A DNA stretch of 64,000 nucleotides from Craspedostauros australis (lineage: Eukaryota > Bacillariophyta > Bacillariophyceae > Mastogloiales > Achnanthaceae). Below the pieces are notes generated by a model. It was given only the letters and a program-made list of their open reading frames with translations, had not been told where the DNA came from and searched no databases. The translations under genes were made by a program, and so were the position numbers. The stretch's first letter is position 1, and the number at the start of each line of letters is the position of its first letter. Shown here in pieces: positions 30,859-42,419 of the stretch. Where the stretch lies: positions 124,001 through 188,000 of the forward strand of contig JAMXDE010000036.1 of NCBI GenBank assembly GCA_026770025.1, written 5' to 3'.

Positions 30859-32301
30859 ATGTCAGCGACAAGTGAAATGAAGGAAGCTTCCTCGTTGGAT
30901 TCGCACCGGCACAAGCACTGCGACTCTGACTTCGGCTATGACTATGACGTCCTGATCATCGGCGGCGGAGTGGTGGGATTGACGGTCCTGCGAACGGCGA
31001 CGCTGCAAGGATGGAAGTGCGTCCTGGTGGAGCGAGAGTCGGAGCTGTTGTCGCATGCGAGCGGAAGCAACAGCGGCATCGCCTGCACGGGAGTCGACGC
31101 TACGCCAGGAACGTTGGAGCGGGCGCTCATACGCGATTCCATCTCGCAGATGCGATTGTACTGCCAGGCGCACAACCTTCCGACGCGTCCCTGCGGCAGC
31201 CTGGTGTGCCTGTGGCCTGAGAATGGCGAGGATGCCATGCGGAACATGGAGGAGGTGGTGGCGGAGTCCCACGATGCCGGTGACACGCACGCGAGACAAT
31301 TATCCCCACAGCAGGTGCGCAACGCGGAGCCCAACCTCGACCATTCGTGCCGGGGTGCCGTTCACATTCCAGGCGAGGTGGTGGTGGATCCGTGGTTGCT
31401 GCCCATCTCGTACGCTGTCCACGCAAGGGAGAATGGTGCGACCATCCACACCAATTTCGCCTGTGACGCGGCGGCGACCACCTTTGGCGATGGGGTTTGG
31501 ACTGTCGTTCGGAAGCCATCGCATCCGGGCACTCCATGCGATGCAGATCGCGCCAACGTGCCATCGTCGTTGAAAGCCAGGGCTGTCATCAACTGCGCAG
31601 GTCTATGGGCAGACGAGGTCCAGAGCTCTGCCCATGGCCAGGCGTCGTGGCATGCCAAACCTCGGCGTGGACAGTACCGCGTCTTTTCCAGCAACGACGC
31701 CACCAGAATACAGCATCCGATCCAGCCGGTGCCAACCCAATTCACGAAGGGGATCTTCGTCTTCGGTACGCTGTACGACCAGATCGTCGTCGGCCCAACG
31801 GCGTTGGATCAGCCATCCAAGACGGACCGATCCATCGACAACGATGTGGCGAAGCACCTGGACGCCTGTGCCAAGCGCATCGTCCCCAATCTCGATCCAT
31901 CCAGCGATCTCGTGGGCGAGTACGTCGGTCTGCGTCCGGGAAGCAACAAGCGGGATTATCAGATTCACACGAAACCGGACAGGAACTGGATCGCGGTCGC
32001 CTCCATCCGATCCACCGGCTTGACTGCGAGCTTGGGTATCGGCAACTATGTCACACGCCAGTTGGCCACCATCCTGGGAGCCCCAGGCGTTGCTGCCGAA
32101 AAGGAGATCGTCACGACCAAGATGCCTTCCGTGCAGCACATGGTGGAGGAATTCCATCGCACTGATGGGTACGTCACATTGAATGGCTTTGCGTACAAGG
32201 TGACGCATCCGTTGACCAGACTTGGTTGGACGCATCAGTCGGGATTGGCGGCTTCCGACGGGCCAGTGAAGAAATCGCCATCAGTTCGCAGCAAGTTGTA
32301 G
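30859..32301 (+). CDS. FAD-dependent oxidoreductase (DAO family) with C-terminal SKL
   Basis: 480 residues from the ATG at 30859; the same frame extends upstream only through non-ATG codons. The dinucleotide-binding motif GGGVVG lies at residues 35-40, followed by the ERESEL strand that contacts ribose, and SGSNSGI. A late RSTGLTASLGIGNYV block is characteristic of the glycerol-3-phosphate dehydrogenase / L-2-hydroxyglutarate oxidase branch of DAO flavoproteins. The substrate is therefore a small hydroxy or amino acid-like compound, not determinable here. The last three residues are Ser-Lys-Leu, the canonical PTS1 signal, so I infer import into peroxisomes, where such oxidases deliver H2O2 to catalase. 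The gene converges on RIO1, with a 256-bp gap. Confidence 0.85.
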   Translation: MSATSEMKEASSLDSHRHKHCDSDFGYDYDVLIIGGGVVGLTVLRTATLQGWKCVLVERESELLSHASGSNSGIACTGVDATPGTLERALIRDSISQMRLYCQAHNLPTRPCGSLVCLWPENGEDAMRNMEEVVAESHDAGDTHARQLSPQQVRNAEPNLDHSCRGAVHIPGEVVVDPWLLPISYAVHARENGATIHTNFACDAAATTFGDGVWTVVRKPSHPGTPCDADRANVPSSLKARAVINCAGLWADEVQSSAHGQASWHAKPRRGQYRVFSSNDATRIQHPIQPVPTQFTKGIFVFGTLYDQIVVGPTALDQPSKTDRSIDNDVAKHLDACAKRIVPNLDPSSDLVGEYVGLRPGSNKRDYQIHTKPDRNWIAVASIRSTGLTASLGIGNYVTRQLATILGAPGVAAEKEIVTTKMPSVQHMVEEFHRTDGYVTLNGFAYKVTHPLTRLGWTHQSGLAASDGPVKKSPSVRSKL

Positions 32302-32557
32302 CAGAGCAGCACAGGATACGCCTCAAGTTGAGTTGACCATGTGCTCGCACGAGTACGAGCGGGGTGACGAGGGCAGAGTGCTTGTCTGCTCGCATTGCTG
32401 TGATAATGTTGAACAACAGCGGCATGTGCGGGCAATGTCTGCTCTGCCATACTCCATATCATGTTTCTGTGCGACGCTGCAATGTAACGCCACTCCGTAT
32501 TTGTACCATTGAGATCTGCTCTATTCTATGCACATACGTAAGCAGCCCTCATTTTCT

Positions 32558-34888
32558 CTACTTCTTACGGTTTCCTGCCTTGGCCTTGTTGATGGATTTC
32601 TTCTTGTCCTTCTTCTTCATCTTGATCTTGCGCTTTTCGCTCTGCGCCTCCTTCACCGCTCTCTTGTTGGCCTTGCGCATCGCCTTCTTGTCTTCACGTT
32701 CCTGTGCCAACTGTTCAGGTGTGCGTGCCACCTTTTCGAATCGTCCCTCCGCGTCGTCTTCACTATCTTCGTCTTGGGCTTCGTCATCGTTGTCGTTACT
32801 GTCGTTGTCGTTACTGTCGTTGTCAATGTCGTCGTCAATGTCGTTGGTGGTTGCGCTCGTGCCTATCGCATCGTCGGCGATCCTTACGGTCTTCAATGTG
32901 TTCACAATGCTCTTCGGTGGACCATCGCCCTCCTGCGTCTTGCACTCCTCACCGCCGTTCTCGCTGCTGCCATCTTTGCCGTTATCCTTCTCATTGCCGC
33001 TGGTGCGTTCCATGGCCTTGACGACATCCATGTTGCCCGTCAAGGCGGCGACCGCATGGGCGTACGTTTCCTCGACGTCGCCGTCCTCCAGCTTTTGAAT
33101 TTCGTACTCCGCCATCTGGTTGAGGCTGCGCGGCAGGAAGCTGCTCATGAAGACGGCGTCGTCGACCTCCTGCTGCTGCGCCTCCTCGCGACGCCTCTGC
33201 TCCGTCATGCCGGCCATCTTGGCGGTCTGGTGCTCCACCTCGTGCATGTACCTTTCCAGGAGGATCGCCTCCGCCTTGTCGTCGCCCTCGAGGACGCCCG
33301 TGATGAATTCGAAGAGCTGCCTCGTGGTCATGACGTCCAGCCTGCCGACCTTGGCGAAGTAGTCGTTGACGTTGGAGACGTCTTTGCGCAGGAAGTCCAA
33401 CGCCGATGGGTGATGCGATTCCACCGACTGGCTGACATCGATGACGTAGACCTGGTTGTTGTGCCACAGGAGGTTGTACTCGCTGAAATCGCCATGGACG
33501 AGCTTGCAGCGCTGGTACATGTGTCGCAGGATGAGGATGGTCTGCACATACGCCTCGCGCATCTGCTTGTGCTTGAGGGTCGCATCCTTGAGACGTGGCG
33601 ACGGCCAGCCATCCTTGCCCAGGAATTCCATGAGGAGAATGTGACTCTTGAGAAAGATGGGCACAGGACATGGGATGCCTGCAGCGTGGATGCGTTTGTA
33701 GTTCCTCATTTCCTTCTCTGCCCAAACCTTCACCATCTTGCGAGGATTCGATTTGCCTGTTATTCATGAGCATGCATGGACATGTGCAAAGATGAATATT
33801 ATGTAAGTATGCACGAATGTATTATACCATGAAACGAGAGATGGACGAGTGAGTGAATGGAAAGACTGATGAGGATTGCTCGATCCATCACACCGATGAA
33901 ATTGAAGACAGGGCTCCACAAGGATAGGCCATGCAACGACGCCTGACCATGAAATGGAAGTTCGATGCGTTGGAGGAGATTCACAAGGACGATAATCTAG
34001 TTTCAAAGTTCAGATTGAACATCAAATATTATACCATTGAGTATAATAGTGCGCAAGAGTTTGCAATACTCGTGCACAAAAATAACAACAACAACAACAA
34101 CGGATGATCGCATTGTGAAACTCACAGTATCCTTTGCGCCATCGATGCTCCCCAGAGACATACTTGTCACGATCCTTGAAGACGAGGATGCTGGTCTTGT
34201 AGATCTTGATCGCAAACTCGCGCACTTCGGAAGTGGATCTCTTGCCTGCCTTGGCGTAGTAGACGTTGGCCTCCTTGCCCGTGCTGAGACAACCATCGAT
34301 GACGTCGAGCATGCCGTTGCTGAGCAACTTGAAGAGCATGAGGCGCGTTCTGGGATCCAGGCACTGCTCGCTGGTGGCGCGATCATCGCGGGATGTGTGC
34401 AACGTCCGCTTCTTCGTCTCGAGGGCCTGCATCTTGCTGACGGAGTTGGCGACGGAGTGCGAGAAATTCATCTTTTTGCTTTCGGAAATGCCCTTGTTTC
34501 CGGCGCCACCTGATGCCATGATGGGAGTGTCATCTTCATCGTAGTAATAGTCATCATCGTCATCGAAGTCATCGTCATCTCCTTCTTCGTCTGCGTGTCC
34601 ATCTGCGTGTCCATGTGCATGCTTGGAAGCGTTGCTGCGGCCAGCCGCTGCACCTTGGTATTGGCCTTGATGATCCTCCTCCGCGTGCTTGTGCTCCCCT
34701 TGCATGTTATTCTGTGTCACAGCTGCTGCTTTCGCAATCTCCTCCTCAGCGACCTGCACTGGCATTCCTACGTCCACGTAAGGAAGCTTCCCTCCCGCTA
34801 CTGCTGCTGCCGAAGCCGACGCTCTGACAGGCGGTACGTAGCTCTCAAAGGCCTCCTCTGGAGCATCATCGAATTGGCCTGCGATCAT
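32558..34888 (-). CDS. RIO1: RIO1-type atypical protein kinase (two exons)
   Basis: Exon 1 runs 34888-34126 and exon 2 runs 33756-32558, with a 369-nt intron (GTGAGT...AATAACAG, phase 1). The splice rebuilds the conserved GYCKSNPRKMVK block, giving 653 residues. RIO1 is the ATPase/kinase that releases late factors from pre-40S ribosomes. Motifs: STGKEANVY P-loop (about 202-210), AIKIYKTSIL with the catalytic Lys (about 228), KDRDKYVSGE, catalytic HGDFSEYN (Asp344) and metal-binding IDVSQ (Asp361). The N-terminus is acidic with His/Asp runs. The C-terminus has an acidic Asn-Asp repeat followed by a Lys-rich tail, both usual in RIO1. All key residues are present. The ATG at 34888 is the first in frame. 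Confidence 0.95.
33757..34125 (-). other. RIO1 intron
   Basis: Phase-1 intron on the minus strand, donor GTGAGT and acceptor AACAG. It contains a (GTT)n run near 34082-34101 and is AT-richer than the exons. Confidence 0.9.
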
Positions 34889-35520
34889 CGTGGTACTTTC
34901 GCTTGGCTAGCAACTGAGTATGATACGAAGATGGGAATGGACAGCTTGCCTTCCTTCTCCTTTTTAATCCTCTCCACACGACGTACGAATACACGCAATC
35001 CTTTCTTGTCCCACCAGTCGATACTTGCCAATGCCAATACTGTTGGCGGTCTCGCAGAGTGGACAAGGCAGGTGATGGAGATGGATGAGCTTCGGACCGG
35101 CTGCGGAACTCTGCCTCGTTCCAACGCTGCGCAATCACCGCCATGGTGAACTTTTTCGTTGGTGGTGCAAGCATGAGACGTGCCACTCTGTCCGTCCGTC
35201 GACCGCCGTTGTCAAAACACGATTGCAACTCACAAACGTGGATATTGTCATTGCGTCGCTACGGACGCACGACTGGCTGATCATGTCGAAAGATACCTCC
35301 ACACACCAACCAAGAGAGTCCATCACAACAAGAGCATGTTGGTGGGCAGTGGACAGCGGACAGTGGCGGAGGAGAGTCGAGGAGCAGATACAGATACTAT
35401 AGATGGATGGATGGATATCATAGTATAGATAGTATAGAAAGAGAGAAAGAGGCGACTTACCTACCACATTCATCATATATTGCCTTCACAGCACTGATCG
35501 CTCTAGCTGAGGCAGGCAAC
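34889..35520. other. divergent intergenic region between RIO1 and acidic-protein gene
   Basis: No supported gene. A (GATG)n tract lies at about 35400-35416. An in-frame ATG at 35407 could extend the downstream gene. Confidence 0.5.
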
Positions 35521-36537
35521 ATGGGAACAAACAGTATTGATGATGACAATGATGATGATGGTGACCACGATGATGATAGTGGGAATAGCAGCGACGGTAG
35601 CAGCGTGATCGACATGTCCTTCCTGATCAACGCGACCGCTGTGCCGGTTGGAGATCTAGGCAAGCTCGTCGATGCCAACGAAGCACAGCGGGTGAACACT
35701 GGAGACACCGCCCGAGACAACGGCACCAATGATACCGTCAAGGAAGATACCGTTGGCGACAGCGATGATGACAGCATGCATGGGGAAGCCAACAGCAATA
35801 CCCACAAACGAAATCATGCCAAGAGTGTGGGTGAATCCGCAGGGGCGGATCTGCGGAACGCCGGACACAAGAGGAAGGCGAGCAAAGAGAATTGTACTAC
35901 GGAACAGGGAGATGGTGGAGGCTTGCCAGCTAAACCACAGAAAACACCATCAAACGATGATGCGACCATCTCCATTCAAATGGGCAAAAGCGTCCAAAGG
36001 CTGCGCAACGAGTCCAGGAAGCGATGCATTCGAGATGCGTCGACAACTGTGAGACTGCCGGGTGATGCCAGCAACAGTGACGCTTCCAACAATGATGGTG
36101 CCGCGAAAGATGACCTCGCCATCGTCATGATTCATCACGACAATGCGGATGGCACGGATTTCACAAAGCGATTGCAGCGTTGCGCTTTGCAAATGGAACC
36201 GATACACGCCGCCAACCGCCATGCATGGCGAAAGGCGCAGATCGTCACCAATAGCACCACCGCCATCACTACCAACGGCAGCAGCAACGGAAAGGCCCCA
36301 CAACCCTTGCTCGCGGGCTCGGTCCTTGAATCCACGACGACTTCCGAGAACTACGTGGATTGCTTGGTCCAGTACGATCGCAGCAAGAAGAGCTACGTTC
36401 TGCAAGTGCCCGACTTGATATTCCAAGCAGAAACGCAAAGCAAGGGCGCACCTGCATCCGCAGCAAGTCGACGTGATGGTGGCAATCGACGTAAAGCGCG
36501 AAGTGGCGTTTCCATATATATGCTCGTATCAAAATAG
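35521..36537 (+). CDS. hypothetical acidic protein (338 aa)
   Basis: From the ATG at 35521; the alternative in-frame ATG at 35407 would add 38 residues. The N-terminus is an Asp run (DDDNDDDGDHDDD). The middle is low-complexity and polar with Lys/Arg-rich patches that could be nuclear signals (HKRKASKEN). The only folded-looking part is near the C-terminus: SENYVDCLVQYDRSKKSYVLQVPDL. That short stretch loosely recalls beta-rich segments of transcription-elongation associated proteins, but I do not assign a family. The gene is divergent from RIO1 and its stop lies 112 bp from the BRF1 stop (tail to tail). Confidence 0.65.
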   Translation: MGTNSIDDDNDDDGDHDDDSGNSSDGSSVIDMSFLINATAVPVGDLGKLVDANEAQRVNTGDTARDNGTNDTVKEDTVGDSDDDSMHGEANSNTHKRNHAKSVGESAGADLRNAGHKRKASKENCTTEQGDGGGLPAKPQKTPSNDDATISIQMGKSVQRLRNESRKRCIRDASTTVRLPGDASNSDASNNDGAAKDDLAIVMIHHDNADGTDFTKRLQRCALQMEPIHAANRHAWRKAQIVTNSTTAITTNGSSNGKAPQPLLAGSVLESTTTSENYVDCLVQYDRSKKSYVLQVPDLIFQAETQSKGAPASAASRRDGGNRRKARSGVSIYMLVSK

Positions 36538-36649
36538 AATACGTGCGATACAACTATACTCGTACAACGTTCTAACAGAGTGGACGTAGGACAAGGATGG
36601 ACTCCACGAATGCTGCAGTCCGCTGGTTTGATTTCATATCGAGGGTGGA

Positions 36650-38872
36650 TCAAAACTCGAACATCCCATCTTCACCGGCACCGGCATCATCATCACCTGC
36701 GGTGGCGCCGTCCGGACCGTCCGTGGCGAATGTACCGTCCGTATCGAATATGGCGCTCATGGCATCGTAGTTGATCTTGCGACTGATCTTGCGGTTGGCC
36801 ACCGCCTCCATCAGAGCCTCTTCCGTCGTGCTCGGCTCATTCTCACTGGCGTCGCCGCCTCTGTTACGCTTCCTGTGGTACCGCTCGTGGCGTTTGGCCT
36901 GCTCCAGCAAATCCTTCTGCTCCTCTGTTTGCTGAGTCTCCGCCTTGGACTTGGTGGCCTTCTTGAGGACCTGTAGGTGGAGGTAGTCCTTGTTGATCTT
37001 GTTGAAGATGGCCTCCTTCAGCGCGACCTCGGCTGGCTTGCGAAAGAGGCACTCGACCTCGTCAGCGAACGAGGCAGGCAGCTCCTCCTTCCAAACGCCA
37101 AAGTCAAGCCGCACTTCCACAGGGACGATGGGTGGCTGACGTTCTTCCGCATTGCACTCATCGGGCAGGATGATAGCGCTTCCGTTCTTCAGCCTGGGAT
37201 ACGCCTTCCTCCACTCCGGCGCGACGTTGGAGAATTTCTGCGTCTTTCCAGGTGCCGTGCAGGTCACAGCGAGCGAAACACCTGAATGAAGCGCCGAGAG
37301 CTCTTTTGTAGGCTTGCCAGAAGACGAGTCGGGACCGCCTTCTTGTGACTTGTCCGTTTCCGAAGCGCTCTCCTTCTTTCCTTCTTTGTCATCATCGTTG
37401 CCATCACCCTTGTCATCACCCTTGTCAACGCCCTTCTCAATGCCATCGGAGTTGCCTGATGCAGGAGTATCGTTGGCCTTCATTTTGTTGTCGCCACCTT
37501 CAGCAGCGGCTTCGGCAGTGGCTTTGAGGTTTTCAATTCTATCCTCGTCGTTGTTGTCAGTATAATCCCCAGTTGCATCGCTCTGTGAAGCCTTGGCAGC
37601 CGCAGCAATTGCGGCAGATACAGCGCCACTAACATCAGCATCAGCATCAGCATCAGCATCAGCGTCAGCGTCAGCGTCAGCGTCAGCGTCGGCACCTTGA
37701 TTATCAGCACCGCCACTACTATCGCCACGACCATCGCCCCCGCTGGCACTATCACCGCCGTCAGCATTGTCAGTTGCAGGTTTGTTGTTGCTGTCTGGTG
37801 CCAGATCCAGTTCCAAGGTTTGATACACAGCCTCCACGTCCTTGCTTTTGGCGGTCTGCTTGCGAGATCTCCACTTGCCCGTCTTCCTGCCACCGACCAG
37901 CGGATGATCCAACGCCCCGCTCTGCAGCATCTCGATGTCGTTCGTCTGAATGGCCTTGGCCCTCGCCTCTCTGATCCTGTTCTGCGTGAAGATGGGCGGG
38001 TCGGCCTCCGTCTCGAGCTCCACCGTGCTGAACTGCTCCAGCGTGAGCATGGCCGACTGCGTCTGCTCGAATTCGCGCACGCGGGAGTTGACAGTGAGGC
38101 CGCAGACCCGCAGAATGCGCGTGACATCCTCCGGATTGCGCGAGAAGCCGTGTGCCCGTGCCGCGATGAGCAAGGCCGCTGCGCAGATGCCGGCAGGGCG
38201 TCGACCCGCAACGATCCAGTCGCGCTTCATGCGGCCCACCAATCGCAGGGCCGTGAGAGCGACGGCGTTGGCCTTGTCATCGAGATCCAGATGCGCGGCG
38301 AAGCGGTAGATATAGAGGGCGGGATCGATGATCTCCAGCTTGAGACCCAGCAGCCGGCGGAATCTGAGGAAGCACGCTCCCAGGGTGTAGACGTTGACCT
38401 GCAGGGCGTCGCTGAAGTCGATGAGCATGTGCTGCGACTTCTCCTGGCGGCAGGAGATGTAGAGGCAAGCCGCCACGACGTGCGTCGTGCGACGTCCCTG
38501 CACGAAGTTCTTTTCCACGGCGATGCTGAAGAGGCGATGTGCAGAATCCACGTAATGGTTGCCAAGGCGCATGCGGCTGGCCACCTCCTGGATCTTGCGC
38601 CGCCCGTTGGCCAGGATGGTCTCGCGGCTGTCGCGGGAGAAGCCGAAGCGCCCACCACGCCCAGGACCCCCCGTGTAGGCCTTGCTGGAGGTCGCGGAGA
38701 CGAACTGCCCCACCATGGAGGACGAACCGCCGGCGCCTTCCACGAACTCCACAGAGCTCACGATCAGATTCTCTTCCACCACAACACCGCATTCTGTGCA
38801 CACGCAGTTGCCGCTGGCATCGTGCTGCTCGATGGCGCTAGACCCGCAGTTGGGGCATGACGCGGCGCTCAT
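36650..38872 (-). CDS. BRF1: TFIIIB subunit BRF1 (TFIIB-related factor)
   Basis: 740 residues from the ATG at 38872. BRF1 bridges TBP, TFIIIC and RNA polymerase III at tRNA and 5S promoters. The N-terminal zinc ribbon has Cys6, Cys9, Cys25 and Cys28 (CPNCGSS...CTECGVV). Two cyclin folds follow (about 80-175 and 180-280), with typical blocks RMRLGNHYVDSAHRLF, VVAACLYISCRQE and RRPAGICAAALLIAAR. The C-terminus carries the BRF homology region that binds TBP (RKISRKINYDAMSAIF). The middle is an acidic, low-complexity insertion, including about ten consecutive Asp-Ala pairs encoded by GAYGCT hexamers. The length is in the usual range. It runs tail to tail with the acidic-protein gene. Confidence 0.95.
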   Translation of the reverse strand: MSAASCPNCGSSAIEQHDASGNCVCTECGVVVEENLIVSSVEFVEGAGGSSSMVGQFVSATSSKAYTGGPGRGGRFGFSRDSRETILANGRRKIQEVASRMRLGNHYVDSAHRLFSIAVEKNFVQGRRTTHVVAACLYISCRQEKSQHMLIDFSDALQVNVYTLGACFLRFRRLLGLKLEIIDPALYIYRFAAHLDLDDKANAVALTALRLVGRMKRDWIVAGRRPAGICAAALLIAARAHGFSRNPEDVTRILRVCGLTVNSRVREFEQTQSAMLTLEQFSTVELETEADPPIFTQNRIREARAKAIQTNDIEMLQSGALDHPLVGGRKTGKWRSRKQTAKSKDVEAVYQTLELDLAPDSNNKPATDNADGGDSASGGDGRGDSSGGADNQGADADADADADADADADADADVSGAVSAAIAAAAKASQSDATGDYTDNNDEDRIENLKATAEAAAEGGDNKMKANDTPASGNSDGIEKGVDKGDDKGDGNDDDKEGKKESASETDKSQEGGPDSSSGKPTKELSALHSGVSLAVTCTAPGKTQKFSNVAPEWRKAYPRLKNGSAIILPDECNAEERQPPIVPVEVRLDFGVWKEELPASFADEVECLFRKPAEVALKEAIFNKINKDYLHLQVLKKATKSKAETQQTEEQKDLLEQAKRHERYHRKRNRGGDASENEPSTTEEALMEAVANRKISRKINYDAMSAIFDTDGTFATDGPDGATAGDDDAGAGEDGMFEF
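37633..37690. repeat. hexanucleotide repeat coding Asp-Ala pairs in BRF1
   Basis: Tandem AGCATC units followed by AGCGTC units on the plus strand: two blocks of the same hexamer differing by one third-position change. Probably length-variable. Confidence 0.85.
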
Positions 38873-39839
38873 ATCCGTCCTCGTCTGGAGTCCTCGCAGA
38901 GCCGGTGGAGCAGAGAATGAGTAGAATATAGAATAGAATAATAGAATAGGTCGTATAGTATAATAATTCAGACACTCTGATCGTTGATGTTATCGATCGT
39001 GCTTTTTGTTCGATTCAGCACGCTCCAGCACAATGAATAATATAATACAATATCATGTAAGAGCTTATGTCATCAAGTGCAAGTATGAGGATGGCACGAG
39101 TGTAAATGGATGGATGATTCCTTGCTACCTTGCCACCTTGCCACCTTGCCACCTTGGTTGCCTTGATGTGCACAATGGTGTTGGATGTGTGCGCTCTCTT
39201 CGTGGTATCACATGTTGTGTGCTTGGCAGAGTGGCGCGCAAAATGGAAGCAGCGGCAAATACATATATATATGTATTGCAGATAAACCCATAAGTAGCCA
39301 TCGAGAGCCGTTAAAGACGTTACACCACGTTTTAGCGTATAAACCACCCACCCCTATAGAATAAAGTGAGAAACTAACTATGGTGTCAGTCTGGGCTTCC
39401 AGATCGGGGTGGTTGCAAAGATATGGATGCTTAAACCTCGGATGGCATCTACGGGGTAGAGGCGTACGCACGCGCAGACGGATAGTTTTGCTAGGGTTCC
39501 GACCGTGAGGTTTGCGTGTTGCCGTCGCGTTGGTGGGGTTTCCAATGTTTTGGGGGACCCTATGCGCAAGATGTGATCGTTTGTTCCTTCGGAGATTGCA
39601 TTGCTATTAGTATTTGGCTTGCTATCAGACGACAGCGATGTGGTTCTATATGGCGTGCAGTCGTATTGTGACGGAGTGCTGTACGTGGCCAGTCTCCAGT
39701 ATCATGTTTGCATTCTTTTCTTCCTCCCTGCTTCCCTTTCGCGACGTGTTGAGGCCCATCGCATCGCTGGCATATGCTTATCCCGTGGGACTTCACCAAC
39801 CACTACCAACAGTAATAGGTGATATGGTGTGGGTCTACT
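38873..39839. other. intergenic
   Basis: No supported gene. It contains four 8-bp ACCTTGCC units at 39127-39158. The stretch 39290-39570 has moderate GC but only short frames. Confidence 0.5.
39127..39158. repeat. 8-bp tandem repeat
   Basis: ACCTTGCC repeated at 39127, 39135 and 39143, with a variant fourth unit at 39151. Confidence 0.85.
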
Positions 39840-39982
39840 TTCATCCTCTTTCATAATGACAGCAACCCCAACACAGCAAACAAACAAAACACTAGTAAAC
39901 CAAAAAGAGAACACCAATCAACAATCCTCCAGTACGAATTCTACACGCTCAACCAGTAGGAAGAGAAAACGAAAGATCAACA

Positions 39983-42300
39983 ATGGTGACCAACAATGAC
40001 CCAACTTCAAGATCTCTCAATGGCGATGAGAGGAATTCCCAGGACAAGGAGGCAACAGCGACAGACACAGGAAAGCCCAAGCCTCCTCCAGAGCCGGATC
40101 CGAAGCTCAACGAGTACAAAACAATCACACTACAAGGAAAAGTATCCACCAAGGTGAGAGAGCCCAAAACCAACCGTTGGAAAAATCTGGACAAGACGAT
40201 TGCTGAAAAGTTGAAGGGGTTCAAGGAATATGAGGTCTTTGGAGAACAACGGCACCACAGGCACGACCAGTTGAAGAGCACGCTGTCCAACAAAGTGCAG
40301 TGAGAAGGTGGCAAAGTCAGTACAGTGTCAGCAGGAGTGCTGAATGTGCTGGAGTTGGCAAAGCTGTCCCAACGAGTGATGCATGACAGAAAAATCAATG
40401 TTGGCGTGGCCAAAGTGGTATCGGACGATCTACAAAGAGTCCAGATCAAGCAACTGCTAGCGAACTCGTCACAAACTGATCCCAGACGATGCTTCCAACA
40501 CACCATCCACTACGACCTCATCACACTTGTCAAAACCTAAACTCTGTGCCAAACATCCATCACTGCCCACTCAGTCAATCCCAATGCAAAAGGAAAAGCC
40601 TGTTTTGCCAACAACATCGGAAAATCCACAGCAACAGAGGAAGAGAGAAGCCAGGACAAAGTGCAAGGATGGACGACAGCAGAGGCCAGAACAGAAGCAC
40701 AAATGGCAACACCTCAACACTGGTACAAAAGAGGTTTAACATGCAGCTCAGCATCAACAAGGGATCCAGTATGCCTAGAAAAGACTTCCAGGCAAGGTTT
40801 GAGCTACGGTCTGACAAGGAAATCGCACAAGGCCCAAAGCTAGTCATCTACCCATGGTACAAGAGGCACAAGGAAACAGGAACCATCAAAATGACAGATG
40901 GCATCCCCCCTCCCCCAAGACTGGAACCAGTTCAAGAAATTTGCGTGTTGGGCCAAGCCAACTGCCAAAGACCCAAATGTGTACAGGCAATTGAGCATGG
41001 GATCCAACGTCAACATGGAGGCCTTCACAAGCAGGTGCATGGAGATGGAAGGAGTGTATGCTGAAAGTGAATATTCCTACATTCGGGACCTCCAAGAAGC
41101 AGAGAACATCTCGGAGATTGGGGTATCTTGCATACTCAGGGAACTTCATGAAAGCTAAGCAGACACTGGCAATCATCAACGGACTCCTTGACGATATGGA
41201 TGCCAAGGTAAAGGTGGCGGAAGAGTCAAATTCATGGGAGCAGTCTCAGACAAAACAAGAGACCAACACAGGAAGAGCGGAGGCACTTGGACCAACATGC
41301 TGTGGGTGGCACTGTACTTGCACGCCAACACAGGTAAAGCACAATGGGTGACCAAAGCACTTGGACAAGTATTCAACACGAAGAACTCCGACCAAGGATG
41401 TCTGAACTACCAGTATGTGCCTAACCCAGGCATGTCCACGATGGTGGCAGCCACCACAGAGAAGCTCCAAGCCATGGCAAGAAAGCACAGAAGCTGCATT
41501 TGGCAGCCGTGCCAACTTCGACTGGACAGGGACTTCCAATTGGACATGCTGGACGGCCACTATGGAACGACCACTCTTGGGCAGTTCTTGGCAACACAAG
41601 TAACTCCAGAAGGCAACCCATACATCCACGACGTTCACACAACGCACATGTTGGATGGAGACAAGGATGCCATCCACATAGTGGCTTCCAAAGACCGTTT
41701 CGACCAAGCACGGGCCATCATCAACTTGATCACAGTTGTGTGCAGCACAGAAACAAACTTGCTCACAGACGAGTGGTTCTCCAACAACATCATTGACATG
41801 AGCAGAGGATCCACCAAGGAAGAAGGCAGGGACAGCTATATGGACAAGGAAGTTGAAGGGTTCCTAGACTTCATCATGGATGAAGACATGGGCGTGGTGG
41901 TCCTTGAGGGGATGTAAGGCATGGAAGACGATATGGTGGCAACAAAACAGGAATGCGAAGGCGGTCCTCCAGACCGGCCAAAAAAGAAGAAGCTGGATGA
42001 TGAGAGCTTCTGCACGTTCATCACAGAATGCGGGAAGTCACTTACGTCTACAGTATACAGTGTGGCAACTTCAACAGAGGGCATGAATGGTGAGGGAACA
42101 GAGACAGAGCATGCAATCTGGGAGGTGCACGAACGCCAAGAAGCAGAATGCAACAAGAAAACAGTGGAGGAACAACAACAACAACTTATCGAGCACGAAC
42201 GTATCATCAAGGAGCTCCAAGTACAGCACGCCAAAGCTGGGCCCAAGGACTCCAACCCTCCTGCCTCAAGCACGGGCGGGGGCAAGGCTCTGAATAGCGC
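39983..42300 (+). pseudogene. LINE C ORF1, frameshifted
   Basis: Homologous to LINE A ORF1 piece by piece. 39983-40303 matches the Pro-rich N-terminus and KW-K-LD region. 40735-40910 matches the R.F.M.L...KG region and the PWYK block. 40898-41158 matches YAESEYSYI.DL.EAE. 41234-41917 (227 codons) matches the long central block with LNYQYVPNPG and GNPYIHDVHTTHM. 41921 onward matches the DDESF...coiled-coil tail. At least four frame changes are needed, one of them next to a C-rich run at about 40905-40917, so no full protein can be made. Confidence 0.85.
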
Positions 42301-42419
42301 AAGGCTGGGGGTAGGCAAAGCACCAATAACCGCCCCTGCAAGCCCAACATATGCACAAGTGGAGGTAGTGGGTCGGGAAGAGTGCCACCTCCAAAGCCCT
42401 TGCTGCGGCAACAACCCAC

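Noticed and set aside
35407..35520. Longer N-terminus for the acidic protein from the ATG at 35407
   Set aside because: The added residues partly derive from a GATG repeat and look like leader sequence; 35521 is a better start, though not proven.
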